Assembly: GCA_003864495.1 (NCBI GenBank)
Contig: ML133426.1
Location: 2,976,001-3,040,000, forward strand
DNA from: Nemopilema nomurai
Lineage: Eukaryota > Cnidaria > Scyphozoa > Rhizostomeae > Rhizostomatidae
Length of the DNA stretch: 64,000 nt
Direction of reading: 5' to 3'
Part shown: positions 1 to 13,055 of the stretch, piece after piece
Layout of the letters: every line of letters starts with the position of its first letter
Numbering within the stretch: position 1 is the first letter of the stretch
Translations under genes and position numbers: made by a program
Notes under the pieces: generated by a model
What the model was told of the DNA's origin: nothing
Seen by the model: only the letters and a program-made list of their open reading frames with translations
Databases searched by the model: none

Positions 1-495
1 AATTTAGCATAGCTCAACTTGCCTGTGATTGGCTTGACGAACGAAGCAACAGCAATAGCGGCAATAGTATGGATGTTATTCCAGAGAACAGGAAGAATTT
101 TTGTGGCATTGGAGACGTTAATTGATGCAAAAGGAAATTGTTTGAGGAAATCTGACTTATGCTCGTGCAAAGGTTGCTAACGTCTGGATCCGCCCCTGTA
201 GAATTGCAGTTCATTTGATGCGATTTGTGGTCTTTATTACTTCGGGTCCTATAACGAACCATACAAAACCTTCAGAGGTAAAGGAAGGCAAAGTTATTTG
301 CGTATTGGATAGCCAGTCTTAGGATCAACTTCGGTATTGGCACAAAACAGAAGTTGTCCTCCTACGCATCAACATTAGCATTGGAGCATTATAGTTTAAT
401 CGTTAAAGATAATACGTGTGCTATGAGTTATGAAAGTTTCTTTCTGGGTGGCTGTCTTTGTCCATCTCCAAGGTATTGATTTGTCCTTTTTCCAG
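1..495 (+). other. Intron upstream of the fumarase last exon
   Basis: No coding exon is recognisable here. The exon expected just upstream of 496 (the fumarase segment ending SSIMPG) is not present, so it lies outside the window. The stretch ends in a polypyrimidine run and the acceptor tttttccag at 487-495. It is inferred to be the 3' end of the last fumarase intron. Confidence 0.6.
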
Positions 496-920
496 GAAAA
501 GTGAACCCTACTCAGTGCGAAGCAATAACCATGGTTGCAGCACAGGTGATGGGGAACAACGTCGCTGTGACGGTTGGGGGGAGCAATGGTCACTTCGAGT
601 TGAACTGCTTCAAACCGTTGATCATCAAGAACGTGCTGCAGTCGGCACGCCTACTCGGCGACGCATGCGCCGCATTTGCAGATCATTGTGTGTCAGGTAT
701 AGTTGCGAACGAAGAGCGAATAGGGAAGTTGCTGAACGAGTCACTGATGCTGGTAACTGCCTTGAATCCACACATTGGGTATGACAAGGCTGCCAAATTG
801 GCAAAGACAGCCCACAAAGATAAATCGACGCTGCTCGAAGCTGCGCTCAAATTGGAGTACCTAACTGAAGAACAGTTCAAACAGTGGGTTAAGCCAGAAG
901 ATATGTTGGGACCAAAATGA
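496..920 (+). CDS. FH: Fumarate hydratase (class II fumarase), C-terminal exon
   Basis: This is the terminal coding exon of fumarase, the TCA-cycle enzyme that interconverts fumarate and malate in mitochondria (a cytosolic form is also made in animals). The exon starts after the acceptor ending at 495 in phase 1: the split codon G|GA, then KVNPTQCEA, which is the end of the family signature GSSxxPxKxNP. It continues through [11 protein letters not shown] and [11 protein letters not shown] to the conserved tail [16 protein letters not shown] and ends in [11 protein letters not shown] with stop TGA at 918-920. Length and ending match animal fumarases. The GTG at 501 is an internal valine codon, not a start. 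A likely poly(A) signal AATAAA lies at 1153-1158. The upstream exons are outside the window. The neighbouring 3-kinase gene is convergent. Confidence 0.94.
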
Positions 921-2252
921 GACGCTTAGCTGCCTGATTGCTTTGACTGAAGTGCTGATAGTTGACTACTGCTTAACTAACCTGACCATTAACCTGTTGC
1001 ATTACCCTGCTGCCAATTTTTACATTTTTGACACCATAACAATGTTTATTTCTGGCTTCATCTCTTGCTCGGCAACAAACCAATTTTAATTTCGGCACGC
1101 CAGCAGAACAAGAAAACAAACATCTTCAAAAACGTGACTGGTGCAGGTTTAAAATAAATAAGTAAGGTACAAAATTTATAAACTGTATGAACAAGGTAAG
1201 AACTAAACAAGCTTTTGTACAAAGCTACTATACTCGAATAGCTCACCAAACTAAACTAAAGCCCCTTCCTTGGATGATAGCAGTGCTAATCGGCTACATT
1301 TAGTCGAAACCTGGTTTCTAATTGAGTCATCCTATGTGTAAACAATTGGCTTGTTGATGCATCTGAGTGTTATCCCGTGAATGGTTGTGCATTCATAGTT
1401 AAGGAAGAAATGAGGTCTTGCGTATTCTCTCTCGTTCCCTAGTGCGGTCGGACGACTAAAGCAAATCGAACGAAAACTAACCTTGACAAACGAATTAGTG
1501 TATGACATGCTAATCGTAGCTAGAAACCAACCAAAGGATAATCGGCTTAAAGAGTAAACATCATTAGAAACTGAGTTCAACTTTCTCGCAAGAGACATGC
1601 CTGCCCAAGGGTTGCCAATCCTTTCTCGCAACTGGTTTGCCAATCCTTTCAAGTCAGCAATAATATTACTTTTTGCCTTGGAAGTTCTACATTTTAGGGA
1701 GCTAAAAAATGCCTGTTCCCTCCTGACTTTGACAGTGAAAAAGTTAAGTTTTGTTCCTAGCAGGATACCAAGTCTGTGAGAAGCCTCTAATATTGATTGC
1801 ATACATTCACTTCATTTAATACTCGATAAGTGATTCGATAAGAAATGTGCTGAAAATGAAGATGTGCGAGATGCCAGCAGTCTGGGTATATCGAGTGCCT
1901 TCACAACGTATAGAAATGACTGGTAATGATGGACCCTAAAACATGTGCACTTAAATTTAACGAACATAAGATTCTAAGAAAGTTAATGGAAAACAGGCCA
2001 CGATGGGAAAACAAGTTGATTTGGCGATAGCTTGTTGAAATTTCAGATAAATGTGTGACTCTAAAAAAATTCTACCGCTGAAAGTTTCAAAGATAGTGAA
2101 AAATAACTCCAATAATAGCAGTTAATCTTATTTTGCTTGACTAGTTGCAGTCTTTTCAGTTAGCGGATGTGCTGTTTACAATAATTGAGATATAAATAAA
2201 CCCCTTTGTTTACAAGCGTTCATAGTACGCGAGGCTAAAAAGTTGTTGCATG
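921..2252. other. Convergent intergenic region between FH and IP3 3-kinase
   Basis: This region holds the 3' UTRs of two genes that face each other. AATAAA at 1153-1158 is the likely fumarase poly(A) signal. The ORFs here are short and have no recognisable domain or splice context. A short direct duplication (ttgccaatccttt twice, near 1612-1650) is the only structure seen. Confidence 0.5.
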
Positions 2253-5200
2253 TTACAACTTTGGTACCACGTTTTCCCATATATCGACCATATTGTCGAG
2301 GCCTGTGAGGTAGCCATCTTCTCTATTTCCTTCCTTCCACTCATCTCTATGGTTCAAAGTAAAACTGTCAGGAACAGGTGTGGTTTTTCCAAAGTCTATC
2401 AACCAAACGCCTGTTTTCCCTGTCGAGTCATGCACAAACAGTAGCGAACTCCCAATTACCTGAAAAGGGCAGAAGAATAAATGTAAGCATGTGTGATGCT
2501 TGTCGTGACTTACCACTCGAAACTAGAGAGAAGCGTACTTCTTTGAGGAAGAAACGCCAATTCACACATCGATTCGATTTCCTTGTTGCTAACATGTGGC
2601 TACAATGCCTACCAAACGTTCTTGGAGCACATAAGTATCTTTTCTGCTTTTGCGCTTTTCATTTCTTTGAAGGTCAATGAATGAACGTGAGTCGAAAAAT
2701 GGTCTTTAGTGTTTCAACAATTTTGGCAGGCGGGCATACTGCACCACCAAATGGGCCAGCAACCCTCAGCAACAACTGCAGCTCCTTTTTTCTAATCATT
2801 TTTTTTCGGGTGCGCTTCACCTTTGTGTAAAATGAACCTCAAATTATCCAAATCGTAGACTCACAACTTCCTTAAGAATGGCCAAAATCGCGTCTTACCT
2901 CGTGAGACGAGAAAAATAATGAACTCTCAAGGGTTGCTCTGATTGCTTTTAAACGCTGCAGGTATCCTTCCTGAAATACATACAGTTAGTTACTGACGAG
3001 TTGAACAAATAGCGGGAGGGACAGTTATAGTAAGGCATTCGAAACCAAAATTACAAGCATGTAATAAGCATACTTACCTTCAGATCTGTTCTTTTCTCAA
3101 TAAACTTGACAAAGACTTTGCCAACATCTTCTTTTGTTTTAGTCCGTTTGAAATCCTTACATGGTTTTTGCTCACGGCTCTAAAACATAATTTACAAAAA
3201 TTTTTGGAAACCAGCCTGCAGAAGACGTTTAACCAGTGGCTGCAAATCAGTGAGTAGAAAGAAGTGTTAATAACGTGGGACAGAATCCTCATCGAGGGCA
3301 AATTTTGAGCAAGTAAAGAGGCTGTTTGCATTGTTGAAAAGTGTTGATGCGGCGTCGAAACAACAGGATATGCGAATTAAATGAGCTACAAGCGACGCAT
3401 CGAGTGTAAAGAAAGTTGAAACATAAACATGAGGCATTCATTTAACACTTTCGTCATTCTTTAAGCAATGTTAACTCTCATACAACTCTAGAAAGAAAAA
3501 GGAGTATGGGTAAAAGTAAAAACCGATTCAGCTACATACATATGAACGAAAGTGCATACTAAAATGTCTAATCATGTTAACTGAAGTAAATCACAAACTT
3601 CTTCACAAACAGGGTCGTGCAAACGTGGAATGCATTCAGTATGGGTGTCATTGTTTCAGGTGCATTGGAATGTTGCGTAATGGTTACCTTGATGCCTTCT
3701 ATTCGAAACCCAAGAGTTGCGGTGGAGCTGAGCTTTTCTCGCCATTGCATATATCTTGGCTTTGTTATTCCTTCCTGACTTTTCTCTTCTTCCGTCGGTT
3801 CAGCTGCATCTATGGCAATCATCTTTTCGTACAAATCCTAGAAATTCATACATTAATTTGTAGTTTCGTGAGAATTGTCCCCTTCACGAGCACCAGATCA
3901 TCTTCTCTGTGCCACAATAGAATCAATGATTAAGCCAGCGGTTTTATAGCAAACTGCAGTGCCTGCCAATATTGTTGGCGCACTAAGGACAATTTTTCGA
4001 AGCGCGTTCACGCATCCAAACTACGAACAATGTTGTCCTGTTGCTAAACGGAGTGCCATTTATGCACCAGACTTTTTTCCCCAGATTAACTGGATGCTAT
4101 AATTTTTTGCTATAACATTGTTTTCTGGAAGGGTGGGGGAGGATAAGGTTTCAAGAGTTCAGGGCTTGTCAAAAAGAGAAAAAAGGACAAAAGCGTTAAA
4201 ATACCGAGGTATTCCAAAGATTTTTGACAGGCATTGTAGCATAGTACAGCTTTAAGAATCCCTGTTAACTAGAGAATAGTTAGAATGTGTTAGTCCAGGT
4301 ACTCCACAGAGAATAGGCAACATTTTGCGGTTAACCGATAACACATTTCCTTCTTGCATACCTGTGGTAAGTCAAGCTCTATTTCCTGAGCATGACCTCG
4401 CCATAGGGTCCTCGTACATAGTCCATCGAATGTGCATTTTGATTGGCTTAGGTTTACTTCGACTCATGCCTATTGCTCTAGAAGGTTTACTTTCGCTGTA
4501 CAATGAGTCAAGAGCGCTGCTCGTTTCTTAATAGAAAATAGCCGTTAATGATGGAAGATCTATTCAATTTAATTCAATAGTTGGCAAGTTGAAAACATAA
4601 CAAAGCGCCTAGTTGACTGAATCTCCTTATTTATTAATGAGGACCAGCTGGAGATGAAAATTGTGCAATTAGAAAAATCAGATTTATCCACCTACAAACA
4701 TGCCTTTCCAGAGTATCCCTTGATTTCGTGGCAAATCTACCATAGAATATATTAGTTAATGAGAGATGGCTAGAAGAGACCTTTCCAATTTGAGCAGTAT
4801 CCCCTTATTTTCGATTGCTGAAAGCAGGGCTTAAAAAACCCACCCAACCATGTGACCGTACGGTCGCAGGAAATTTATCAGACATAAAGCTCCGCAGGGA
4901 CTTTTTTGCAATAATGCTTTGCGAGAAAATTTTTTGTTCCTTTCGTTATTTCAAACGAGAGTATTTATATACAATTTACAGCTTCAAATAATAATAACCT
5001 TGGCCTGCTGATCGATCTGTTAGAATAGAAATCAAAGTTTTTTCCCAATCATTTTCTTCAACTTTTCGTTTCCCATTCACTGAGGCCACGCCCTTTTGAC
5101 TACGCCCTTTTGACTACGCCCTTTTGACCACGCCCCTCCCTGGTCGGGAAATAGCATGATTAGTGATTTATTCCCAGCTTCGCCACTGAACAAACTTATC

Positions 5201-8200
5201 ACTGGCTGTCTCAGCCATTAATCCTTATTGCTCAAGTCTATGCAGTTAATTGGCAAACTTGCTTTAATGGCCTCAAAATGAAAAGTTGGCAAACCTTTCT
5301 GACTTTTGGTTGCTTTCCGGATGTGGTTAATTCTGCTTCCAAGTAGGTCCTGAAATTAAATGAGATTCAGGCATTGGTAAGGTTACTCACAGGTATGACT
5401 TCATGGCTAAATTCTTAACAGGCTTCCGAACTTTGTTTTCACCATCAGAACTTTGCTCGTTTACTACAACTTTGTTATTCTCCGCCATTTATCTAGATAG
5501 CTGGGCATAGAGAAAAACATCAATGTTCTAAAATAGATATACAACTAATCTGGGTCTTAGCTAGGGATGGGAATGTTTTAACCAAGTTCAATAACCCAGT
5601 TATCCAAACATTAGTATGAGTAAAACGTTCTTTTTACGCACATGGCAATACAAACTCTTGTCTTGGCTTTAAACTCTAATCTTAAACTAAGATGACAACA
5701 TTTCAAGCTGAGAAGTCAACATTTGTTGATCAAAAAAGTATAGCTCAAAGCATTCCTTGGTTAAGACAAAATTCTATATTTCAACATGTGTACGCGTCTA
5801 CATAAATAAAAACTTCTGAAAACGAACTAAAGTCCAGTATAATCTTAAAAAATTCAGGATCTCAGGATTAGAAAGAGGAGGAAGTAAACGCAGCCCTCCA
5901 GAGTTTACATTTCGTATTCATGGCGTTATATAAGGTTTTGAAAGACATCAAATTTAGTGTCAAGCGAACTCACGAAAAGTTGAAAAACTCATCATGAGTA
6001 TGAAGCCACCAAAACTCTCAGAAATCTCAAATCGAAGAGAACGCAATAGGGAACTCTACAATGATTGGCCAATAACAAAGTGCACACAGTAAAGCATCCA
6101 TGCTTTCCAGGGCCACCATGAGCTAGGACAGGCGCAGCTATTGGAAACGAGCCCCCTTTTTTACAAGATATTTACGGTCATTTCAAGTAGAGTATCCAAA
6201 ATGGAAGCCTTTGCTATTGATGAAGCTGAGAAGTTCTCAAATGTCTTACTCGCTAAATCAATTTGCTTTCCGAGCCTTTTTTCATGCAAAGGCATTAATC
6301 ACGTAACTGAAGTTAACTTTGCGCATAAAGGCGCCCTCAGTACTAAAAAATGCCAAGTCGTTTAACCGGTTCGGCATCATTTTGCTCCGTAAAAACTTTT
6401 TGATTAGCTTTAGCTTACTGAAAGATCTCTACGCTAAAGCAACTGGTAGTGTGTAAAATATTCTCAGAGCAATGTAGACATTTGGGAATATCTCAGCAAT
6501 CTTGAATTTGGTGGTTTCTCCTTAGAGGCTGAATGGACTTGATGAATGGATCGCTTTGAGGTAAATCACTTCGGCTACCAACTAATCTTGGGAGACATTA
6601 TTCTCGTAAATCTTTGCCAGGGTAACGCAGGCGTTTGAAATTGGCTGCTCTGATTAATCAGGACAAAAAAGTCGAACATATTATCTATTTGATGCTATAT
6701 AAAGCCAAGCATGTTATCATGTTGTCTATAAAAGCCTCTTCTTGTGCTTGGTCGAAAATTGTCACCTTTTCTTCTCTCGTTTAGCTGGAAGAGAATAATC
6801 AATTTGCATTCAACTTCTGCAACCAACTTCTCTGTGTTTAACTCTGGTCCCATTTACTGCGCAGCCTTGTTGTTCAAGAGTGATTTTAGATTGGCAACCT
6901 CTACGTTAATGGTGACTAGCATCGTTTGTATAATCTGGTTTCTATGATCAATTGCCAACAAAACCTTCAACCGGATTGTACACATGAGCATACAAGGAAA
7001 AAAGGAAAGGTACCTTATGGCGTGTCAACTTCAGTGGCAGTTTTGGGGGTAAGGTTCAGTTTACGAGGTTGTTCAAAAGGCTGAGCGCAGTCCTGGCAGT
7101 TGAGCTGCAAATGGTCGAACACTTGCAACACGGTCAGTCCATCTTGTACCTGACAGGCCGTGCAGTGAGGAGAATAGGTTGTACACTGTTTTTAACATAC
7201 CAAAGTCAGTGTTCTTTACAGCAAGCTGCCGAATCTGCTCTCCAGAGATTGAGTGAATGGCAGGCACAGGGTGAGTTTAAGGCACGAGGGATTTTCAGCA
7301 ATCTTGCAACAATCAACAAATATTAAGGATGGTTCTTGCACAACACATCTTCCCAGCGCTTCGTCAAATAGCGGATTATAAAGTAGTTTGTTTAATGTTA
7401 CTTGAATCAGGTGTTTTATCGACAATGATTGAATAGTATTTTGCATCATCGACTTCGTCCAAGACACGACTGCGAACATACTCTGCACAAAGACCAATAA
7501 ACTCTTTCTGAGATGATGCTGAAAGATAATGAGCTTCCAGTCTTTCACTTTTTTCCTGTGATACTTGAATTTTGGTAATATGCTCTTGTAGAATTTGATC
7601 ATAGAGAGCAAGGAGCTCCATAAGACTTGGAAAATTGAAAGGCAGCCCTCTTTCATCAAGAAAGACAACGCGTAGATGATTCTTCCAAACGCCTCTCGCC
7701 AGGCAAGGAAGCATTTCTTGTGCACCGTACTCTGCTCACGCTCAGGAAGCCGGTCGAAAAACTGTTTTTGTGCTGCGTTCCATCAACTGGCGGACGCAAC
7801 GATTGATTGAGATGATGTATGTTTTATTCAACTGGCAAAAAGTCTACATGGCAAACAGAATAAAGCGCTCTTAGCAGGGCTGAGCACAAGCCATTCTTTG
7901 AAGCTCATTCCACCATTCGGTTGTTTGAATTTCAGCACAAATGTTGGAAATTTTCTGCCAGTAATGTAATTGGGAAACTACTCGGGATATGGTAAATAGC
8001 ATTTTCGTATCATTTTTCCAGTTTCTATGCTGTAGTAGCTGCGAAATTCTAGTTAGCTCTTCTCTTCTCTCCAAATTTGACCCCCCCCCCCCCCTTATTC
8101 GGGGGTACTGATCCTTTCTGAAATATAGCTTTCTTGGCAAATCATTGCAAAAGTTGTAAACAGTGTCAAATACACAGTCCAAAAACATTAACTGGTAGCT

Positions 8201-11200
8201 CATAACCTACCGGATTCCAATCTTACAGTCCATTACTGAAGGCGAGTCAAAATCAGCTAGCAAATCTTCCATTTCCGTAAACGCTGATAAATTGTCAAGA
8301 AAAATTTACAACAACGACTTGCTACACACATAAAAAGCTATAGACGAGTAAACAAAACTCAATATATTTAAATAGGAAATTAAACAAAAATTTGCACAAT
8401 GGTAATTTCATATGAGTTATTGGAAACTATGATGAAACAACCGACGCAACGAAATTACCCACCATCCACGTTTAACTAATCGGATGTAACATTAGAATAT
8501 CCTAGCCCACGGTCGCATAGCATCGAAGCTGTTTCAGATCAAGTCTCCATGTAAGGGGTCAAAATCGTCCCGTCAGCAAATGGGCAAGAGTCTCACAAGA
8601 TCGGCCAAATAATGTAGCTTTGCTGCAAAGCTTAGAAATTGCAGTTGAGCCACATCAAAGGATAGACTGATAATTAAGCCTTGAAAGTCAACATACGGTA
8701 AGTCCAAGTAATGTGCTCAGCTATATTCAAACTAAAATCTCGATCTGCTTTCAGTTTAGGCCAGCGTTTAAGAATGGCTGCTTTATGAGACTTGAAATAG
8801 AATGTTATTAAGAACGTGTTCTCAGTATTTTCAGTGGTTGACAATATTCTAGGGGCTCTTCCTTGACGACATCTATTCAAAATTGCTTACCAGAAGGATT
8901 TTAATTGATTAAACGTCTAAAAAGGATACATTCGCCATTTTCTTGCACCTGTCCTTTATATTCAGGAACATAAGGTCGAAGAATATCTCCCATAAGCTGA
9001 AGCAAGCACTCAAGTTCATTCGATGAAGCTTTCTTGAGAATTGTTCCATTTTTACCAGCCTTAAACGACCCTAAAAGTCAAACAAGAAAAGTAGTAAGCA
9101 GAAGAAGTGGACAGGTTTTTCTGCAACAACGAAAAATTTATCATATAACTTCCATCATAATAACACAAAAAAGCCTTACTTAAAACGAGTGTACTTAAAA
9201 CAAATATTTCATACTATTGTTGAGAGGGCTAGCACTAGTTTGACCAGGACTTTAAGGAGCAGGCAGGGCCCGCCAAGCTCATAGCAAACAGGTTCACAGA
9301 GTCCAGAAAAGTCTCAAACCTCCCTCCGGTCACACTTTTTCGCTTTCAAAACCTTCCTTCGATTTTCCTTCCTTCCTTCGAATTTCTTCCTTCCTTCAAT
9401 TTTCTGGTTATGAACAGGGTGTGGCTAGTGCAGCTGTTGCTCCTTGAGCCAAAAGCAATACGCATGCATTGTCGCACATGCAATAAGCTAAATTGAAAAA
9501 CTATGCTAACTTGACTGCCATCTGAGATAATGAATAAAATTTGAAATACTGCTGACTTTTTCCTATCCATGCACAATGAGTCTGAAATTAATCTTAATTA
9601 TGCCTGTATAGTGTTTTAAAATTTCTTTTAATAGGTTCTTACAATTTTCCACTTTCAAATTTTTTTTTAAAAAACTTTTCTCCAAATTTCTTTTGTTCTG
9701 CAAACCTTTCTCCGGTCAATGACCGTGCGCCCGCAATGTTTTCTGAACTCTACAGGTTCAAATCTTTCGGCAGATTGTATTGGATGTAATTGTCTTTTGG
9801 AATATTTTTGAAGCAGTGGATTGAAAACGCACAGATTTTTGGCCCAGTTATTCACATCTTTTCTGGCATTGAAAGGAAAATTAATATTATTTTTTCTTTC
9901 ATTTTTACAATTACTTTCCAAAACTACTAGAATCCAATCTCTCTAGGTAGTCATACGCCTACCTTCCTTGTATTACATAAAAACCCCAATTTTCTCTTTA
10001 CGTTTACTCTTGCAGAAATCAGGCTCCATTTTCAGTTCTAAAATCAGTTCGAGCGCCATGGATACATCGTGTAAATCCCACGTCATTCTCCACAAAGGTT
10101 TGTTGTTCACAACAGTTGATTAAATTAATGGCAGCTGATCCTGCCGGCTATGTACCTCCTTCCCATGTCTTAAAAAAGCGTTTTGGCTATTACACCAAAC
10201 CTGTGCGTAATTGCAAAGTTCTCGGCGATTCCTTACTTTGAAACGCTTCTAATAAATTATGTTTACTTAGTATTTTCTGATGTCAAGAGCCTTAAACTTC
10301 ATATGTCTTGATCTGATGACAGTAATAAATACAGTAATAAATTTTTTATGCATACCATCATGTCCTGCCAACTGGACCCATGGGTACTTCTTTTTGTACG
10401 TCTGAATAAAAGGAGACCAGTGTATGGCCTTTCTGACTTGCCCCCAAAGTTGTTTCTAAACATAAAATTAACAGAATCAAACATTATCAGTTGACGAAAT
10501 GAAAAGACAGCAGTACATAAGCAAGCAGATCAATGACTGCTATTTTTTCAAAAGAGCAGACAGAACACAGCGAATCGAAGCAAATTTGAACTTTTATAGT
10601 GGTTGGGGTGTTATCATGTTATTTAGCATCAATAAAAATCAAGTACATCCTTTGAGAAACAAGTCAATCTACAAAGATAAAAAAGGAAACTGGATGATTA
10701 AAACCCGAGCACCTGCAGAAACTCTAAAAATCAAACACCAAAGTTTGTTGGCCTGTGGGTATTTAGTGTTACTTGCAGATCGCCATAAACGTCAGTGACA
10801 GCTCAACCAGAACATCGCGTAAATGGGAGAGTCGCTACTATTTATTCAAGGGGCGTAAGGGGCGACGACTTACAAGCAAGACCTCAACTAAGTAGAAGAC
10901 GTTTATGCCGTTGTTCAATAAGGTTTTATGCTTCAGAGAGGTAGTCGAACATCACAACATACTACAAGAGAGATGGTTAAAACAGAAGATGCACAATGCC
11001 CCTCAAATGTTTCTTGATCTCTTGCCAACAATTGGTCTCAAGGAGCTCCAGCTGGCCTACCAAAACAGCCATAGATAAGTTCATGTTTTAGGACACATCA
11101 ACATGGCACTTCCTATTTGTTCTGATGGTGCATAATATAGTGACCTATCTGTTCATAGGTAATTTCTTTCTAGCTATATTTGTGGGTTATATCTCATTTA

Positions 11201-13055
11201 TCTCTCTTTCTAACAACAAAATATTTTTACTGATTTAGATCCAATACAAGAGACTTAACAGCATTGTCTGTGCACTTACTATACTTCATTAAAAATACAT
11301 TGTGAAAAACATAACCTTAACAGGATGCCTTTACGAAGTGAATTATTATGTTCCAGCAAGGCTGCATCTATAAGCTTAATAAGCTTTAAGCGCTTGATTT
11401 CAATGCTTCTAAGTCAGTTTGATGTTCTAAAAAGGTGATACTTTCTCTGTCTCTACATTTCTTTCTTACATTTTTGAAACTTTAACTAACAAACATTCCC
11501 TTATTTTGATTCATATTAAGATATCAAATGTTGTAACTACAATAATAACCTAAATGGAACTTCAAAATAAAATGAACTGATCATATACTGTCCTGCTAAA
11601 ATGCACTTGCTCTTTCAATGATCGTTATTAATAAGTGATTCTTATACAGCAGAACTTGGCAGCACAAGCCTTTTTGTGTTGAATGCTGAACAGGTGGATT
11701 GATTAAGATTATAGATGATTAAGTTAGACAGGTTTAGAGACCAATGAGACAAAATATAATACATTATGCTAGATTATAGCAAGTAAGCAGCTGGCATGAA
11801 CATTTATATATTTTTCATGTTTCATTTCTAGGGTTGCTCTTCAACGAAGTTGATTCACAAAGAACCCTACCTAGAAAGTAACAATTACAATTAATAATAC
11901 TTCCAAAAACTATAATTATAAAACCCTACTTACAGCAGTATAGAGATTTACATAAAATAACATACAAGAGTTATAATAAAAATAAAAACAAAGTTAAGCA
12001 ATTATTGTGTGCAGCTTTTCAAGTCATTGTGTGACACACTCATTCTCTTACACTACATATTCTCCAATGTTACACCTACTAGCAACATTGCACCATTCAA
12101 GCCATACTTCTTCCCACACAACAAGTCAGATCTTTTTTAAGACAGCTTACCCTGGCTCACTTCGTAACATGCAAGGAATGTGCTATTTTGGAATGTATGT
12201 TCCCAATACTAGACCTCAGTGACTAGCTAAAACTAGCTAAAAGCAATAGTATATGACAAAGAACATTATTTACTTTTATGTAGACATCATGATATTTTTC
12301 ATTGCATAGAATAAAAATTAAGTTTTGCACCTCTAAGTTTATCACTTTTAAGGATTCATCAATTTAAAAAAAAAACAGAACAGGGGCTGAAATGATGGTG
12401 TAAATTAAACTAAAAAGTAATCCAAAAACCCTGCACTGTTGCTGGGAAACCAACTTCAAATGCAAAGCCACATTGCAAATACTGAGCTATGGAATTCAAC
12501 CAAGAATTGGTAAACATCTGGACTTACCGTTGTTAATAACAAAGTTGGTGACATAGCCAGATATCTTAAAACAGCCTACACATACTTCTATTTACACAGT
12601 CTTACCTGTCTACCAGATTTGAAACTTATTGCTTCAGAGACTTCTTTACTTTCAGCATCCTCGCTGTCACTCAGATTATCATCAGTAATTGAAGTATCGA
12701 AACTACTCCAACTGCACAAGCTTGATGACGAGACTTGTCTGTTGACCAATTCGTGCGAATTGCTGCTACCTACCGTCAGACAGCTCTGATTATTCACAGC
12801 ATCATTATGCTTGTGTAAGGGACCTCTCACTTCTTTCTTGTTATGTTCTGACTCAGCAGCTGACTGGATTTTAGCTGACTTATAGTCGACTGTAGAAATA
12901 TCGGTTAATCTTTCATGACCCAGAGCAGGTGACTCTTGTAACCCACCCCTACCGCTCGTTGTGGATGATGACGGACAATTTGTGGATTTCAAATCTTTAG
13001 CAGCATAGGACCTTGAATGCATTGCTTCTCCTTTCTTCAAGATGTCGTGTGCCAT
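2253..13055 (-). CDS. ITPKA: Inositol-trisphosphate 3-kinase (ITPKA/B/C type), complete, nine exons
   Basis: This enzyme phosphorylates Ins(1,4,5)P3 to Ins(1,3,4,5)P4 and shapes Ca2+ signalling. Exons in coding order: 13055-12606, 10455-10356, 9070-8930, 8283-8211, 5349-5295, 3837-3688, 3179-3078, 2970-2899 and 2459-2253. All introns are GT-AG, the phases agree, and the sum is 1350 nt (449 residues), close to ITPKA. The first exon (150 codons) is a Ser-rich N-terminal extension; ATG at 13055 is its first Met. The kinase domain runs from about residue 151: HWSPF and [14 protein letters not shown], then the IPK-family motif PSVMDCKIG (P245, D249, K251), [40 protein letters not shown] (D403) and [14 protein letters not shown]. 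The usual Cys of PCVMDCK is Ser here. The vertebrate paralogue cannot be assigned; it is probably a single invertebrate orthologue. Intron 4 contains a dead hAT transposase. Confidence 0.94.
2580..2730 (+). repeat. Diverged interspersed repeat, copy 1 (last intron of the 3-kinase)
   Basis: This block aligns by eye with 27340-27610. Shared strings include gctacaatgcct, cttttcatttctttga and atgaatgaacg, in the same order and orientation. Copy 1 is continuous where copy 2 carries an extra palindromic insert. The family is unknown. Confidence 0.55.
5088..5136 (+). repeat. Short tandem repeat, 14-bp unit acgcccttttgact, about 3.5 copies
   Basis: Three nearly perfect units plus a partial unit, inside intron 5 of the 3-kinase gene. 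No function is apparent. Confidence 0.8.
7073..7740 (-). pseudogene. Decayed hAT-superfamily transposase (DUF4371/ZMYM1-like)
   Basis: Minus-strand fragments in at least two frames match this transposase family. One frame (7376-7714) contains [19 protein letters not shown] followed by [14 protein letters not shown], where active relatives have a KYYSVIVDSTPDIS-like segment around a catalytic Asp. A second (7073-7267) has TVYNLFSS and [15 protein letters not shown], the conserved TRW block further along the family. The central part is missing and the frames do not join, so the copy is dead. It sits in intron 4 of the 3-kinase gene in the same orientation. The flanking ORF at 7871-8203 was not recognised. 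Terminal repeats were not found. Confidence 0.75.
8083..8094. repeat. Poly-C tract
   Basis: An uninterrupted C run of about 12 bases in the 3-kinase intron 4, about 120 bases from the exon at 8211. Such tracts are error-prone in sequencing. Confidence 0.7.

Noticed and set aside
1332..1802. 156-codon minus-strand ORF between FH and the 3-kinase
   Set aside because: No domain or splice context; intergenic chance ORF.
7871..8203. 110-codon minus-strand ORF next to an IP3 3-kinase exon
   Set aside because: It directly follows the splice donor at 8210, has a poly-C derived poly-Gly stretch and no recognisable domain. It is intronic sequence, possibly part of the hAT relic.
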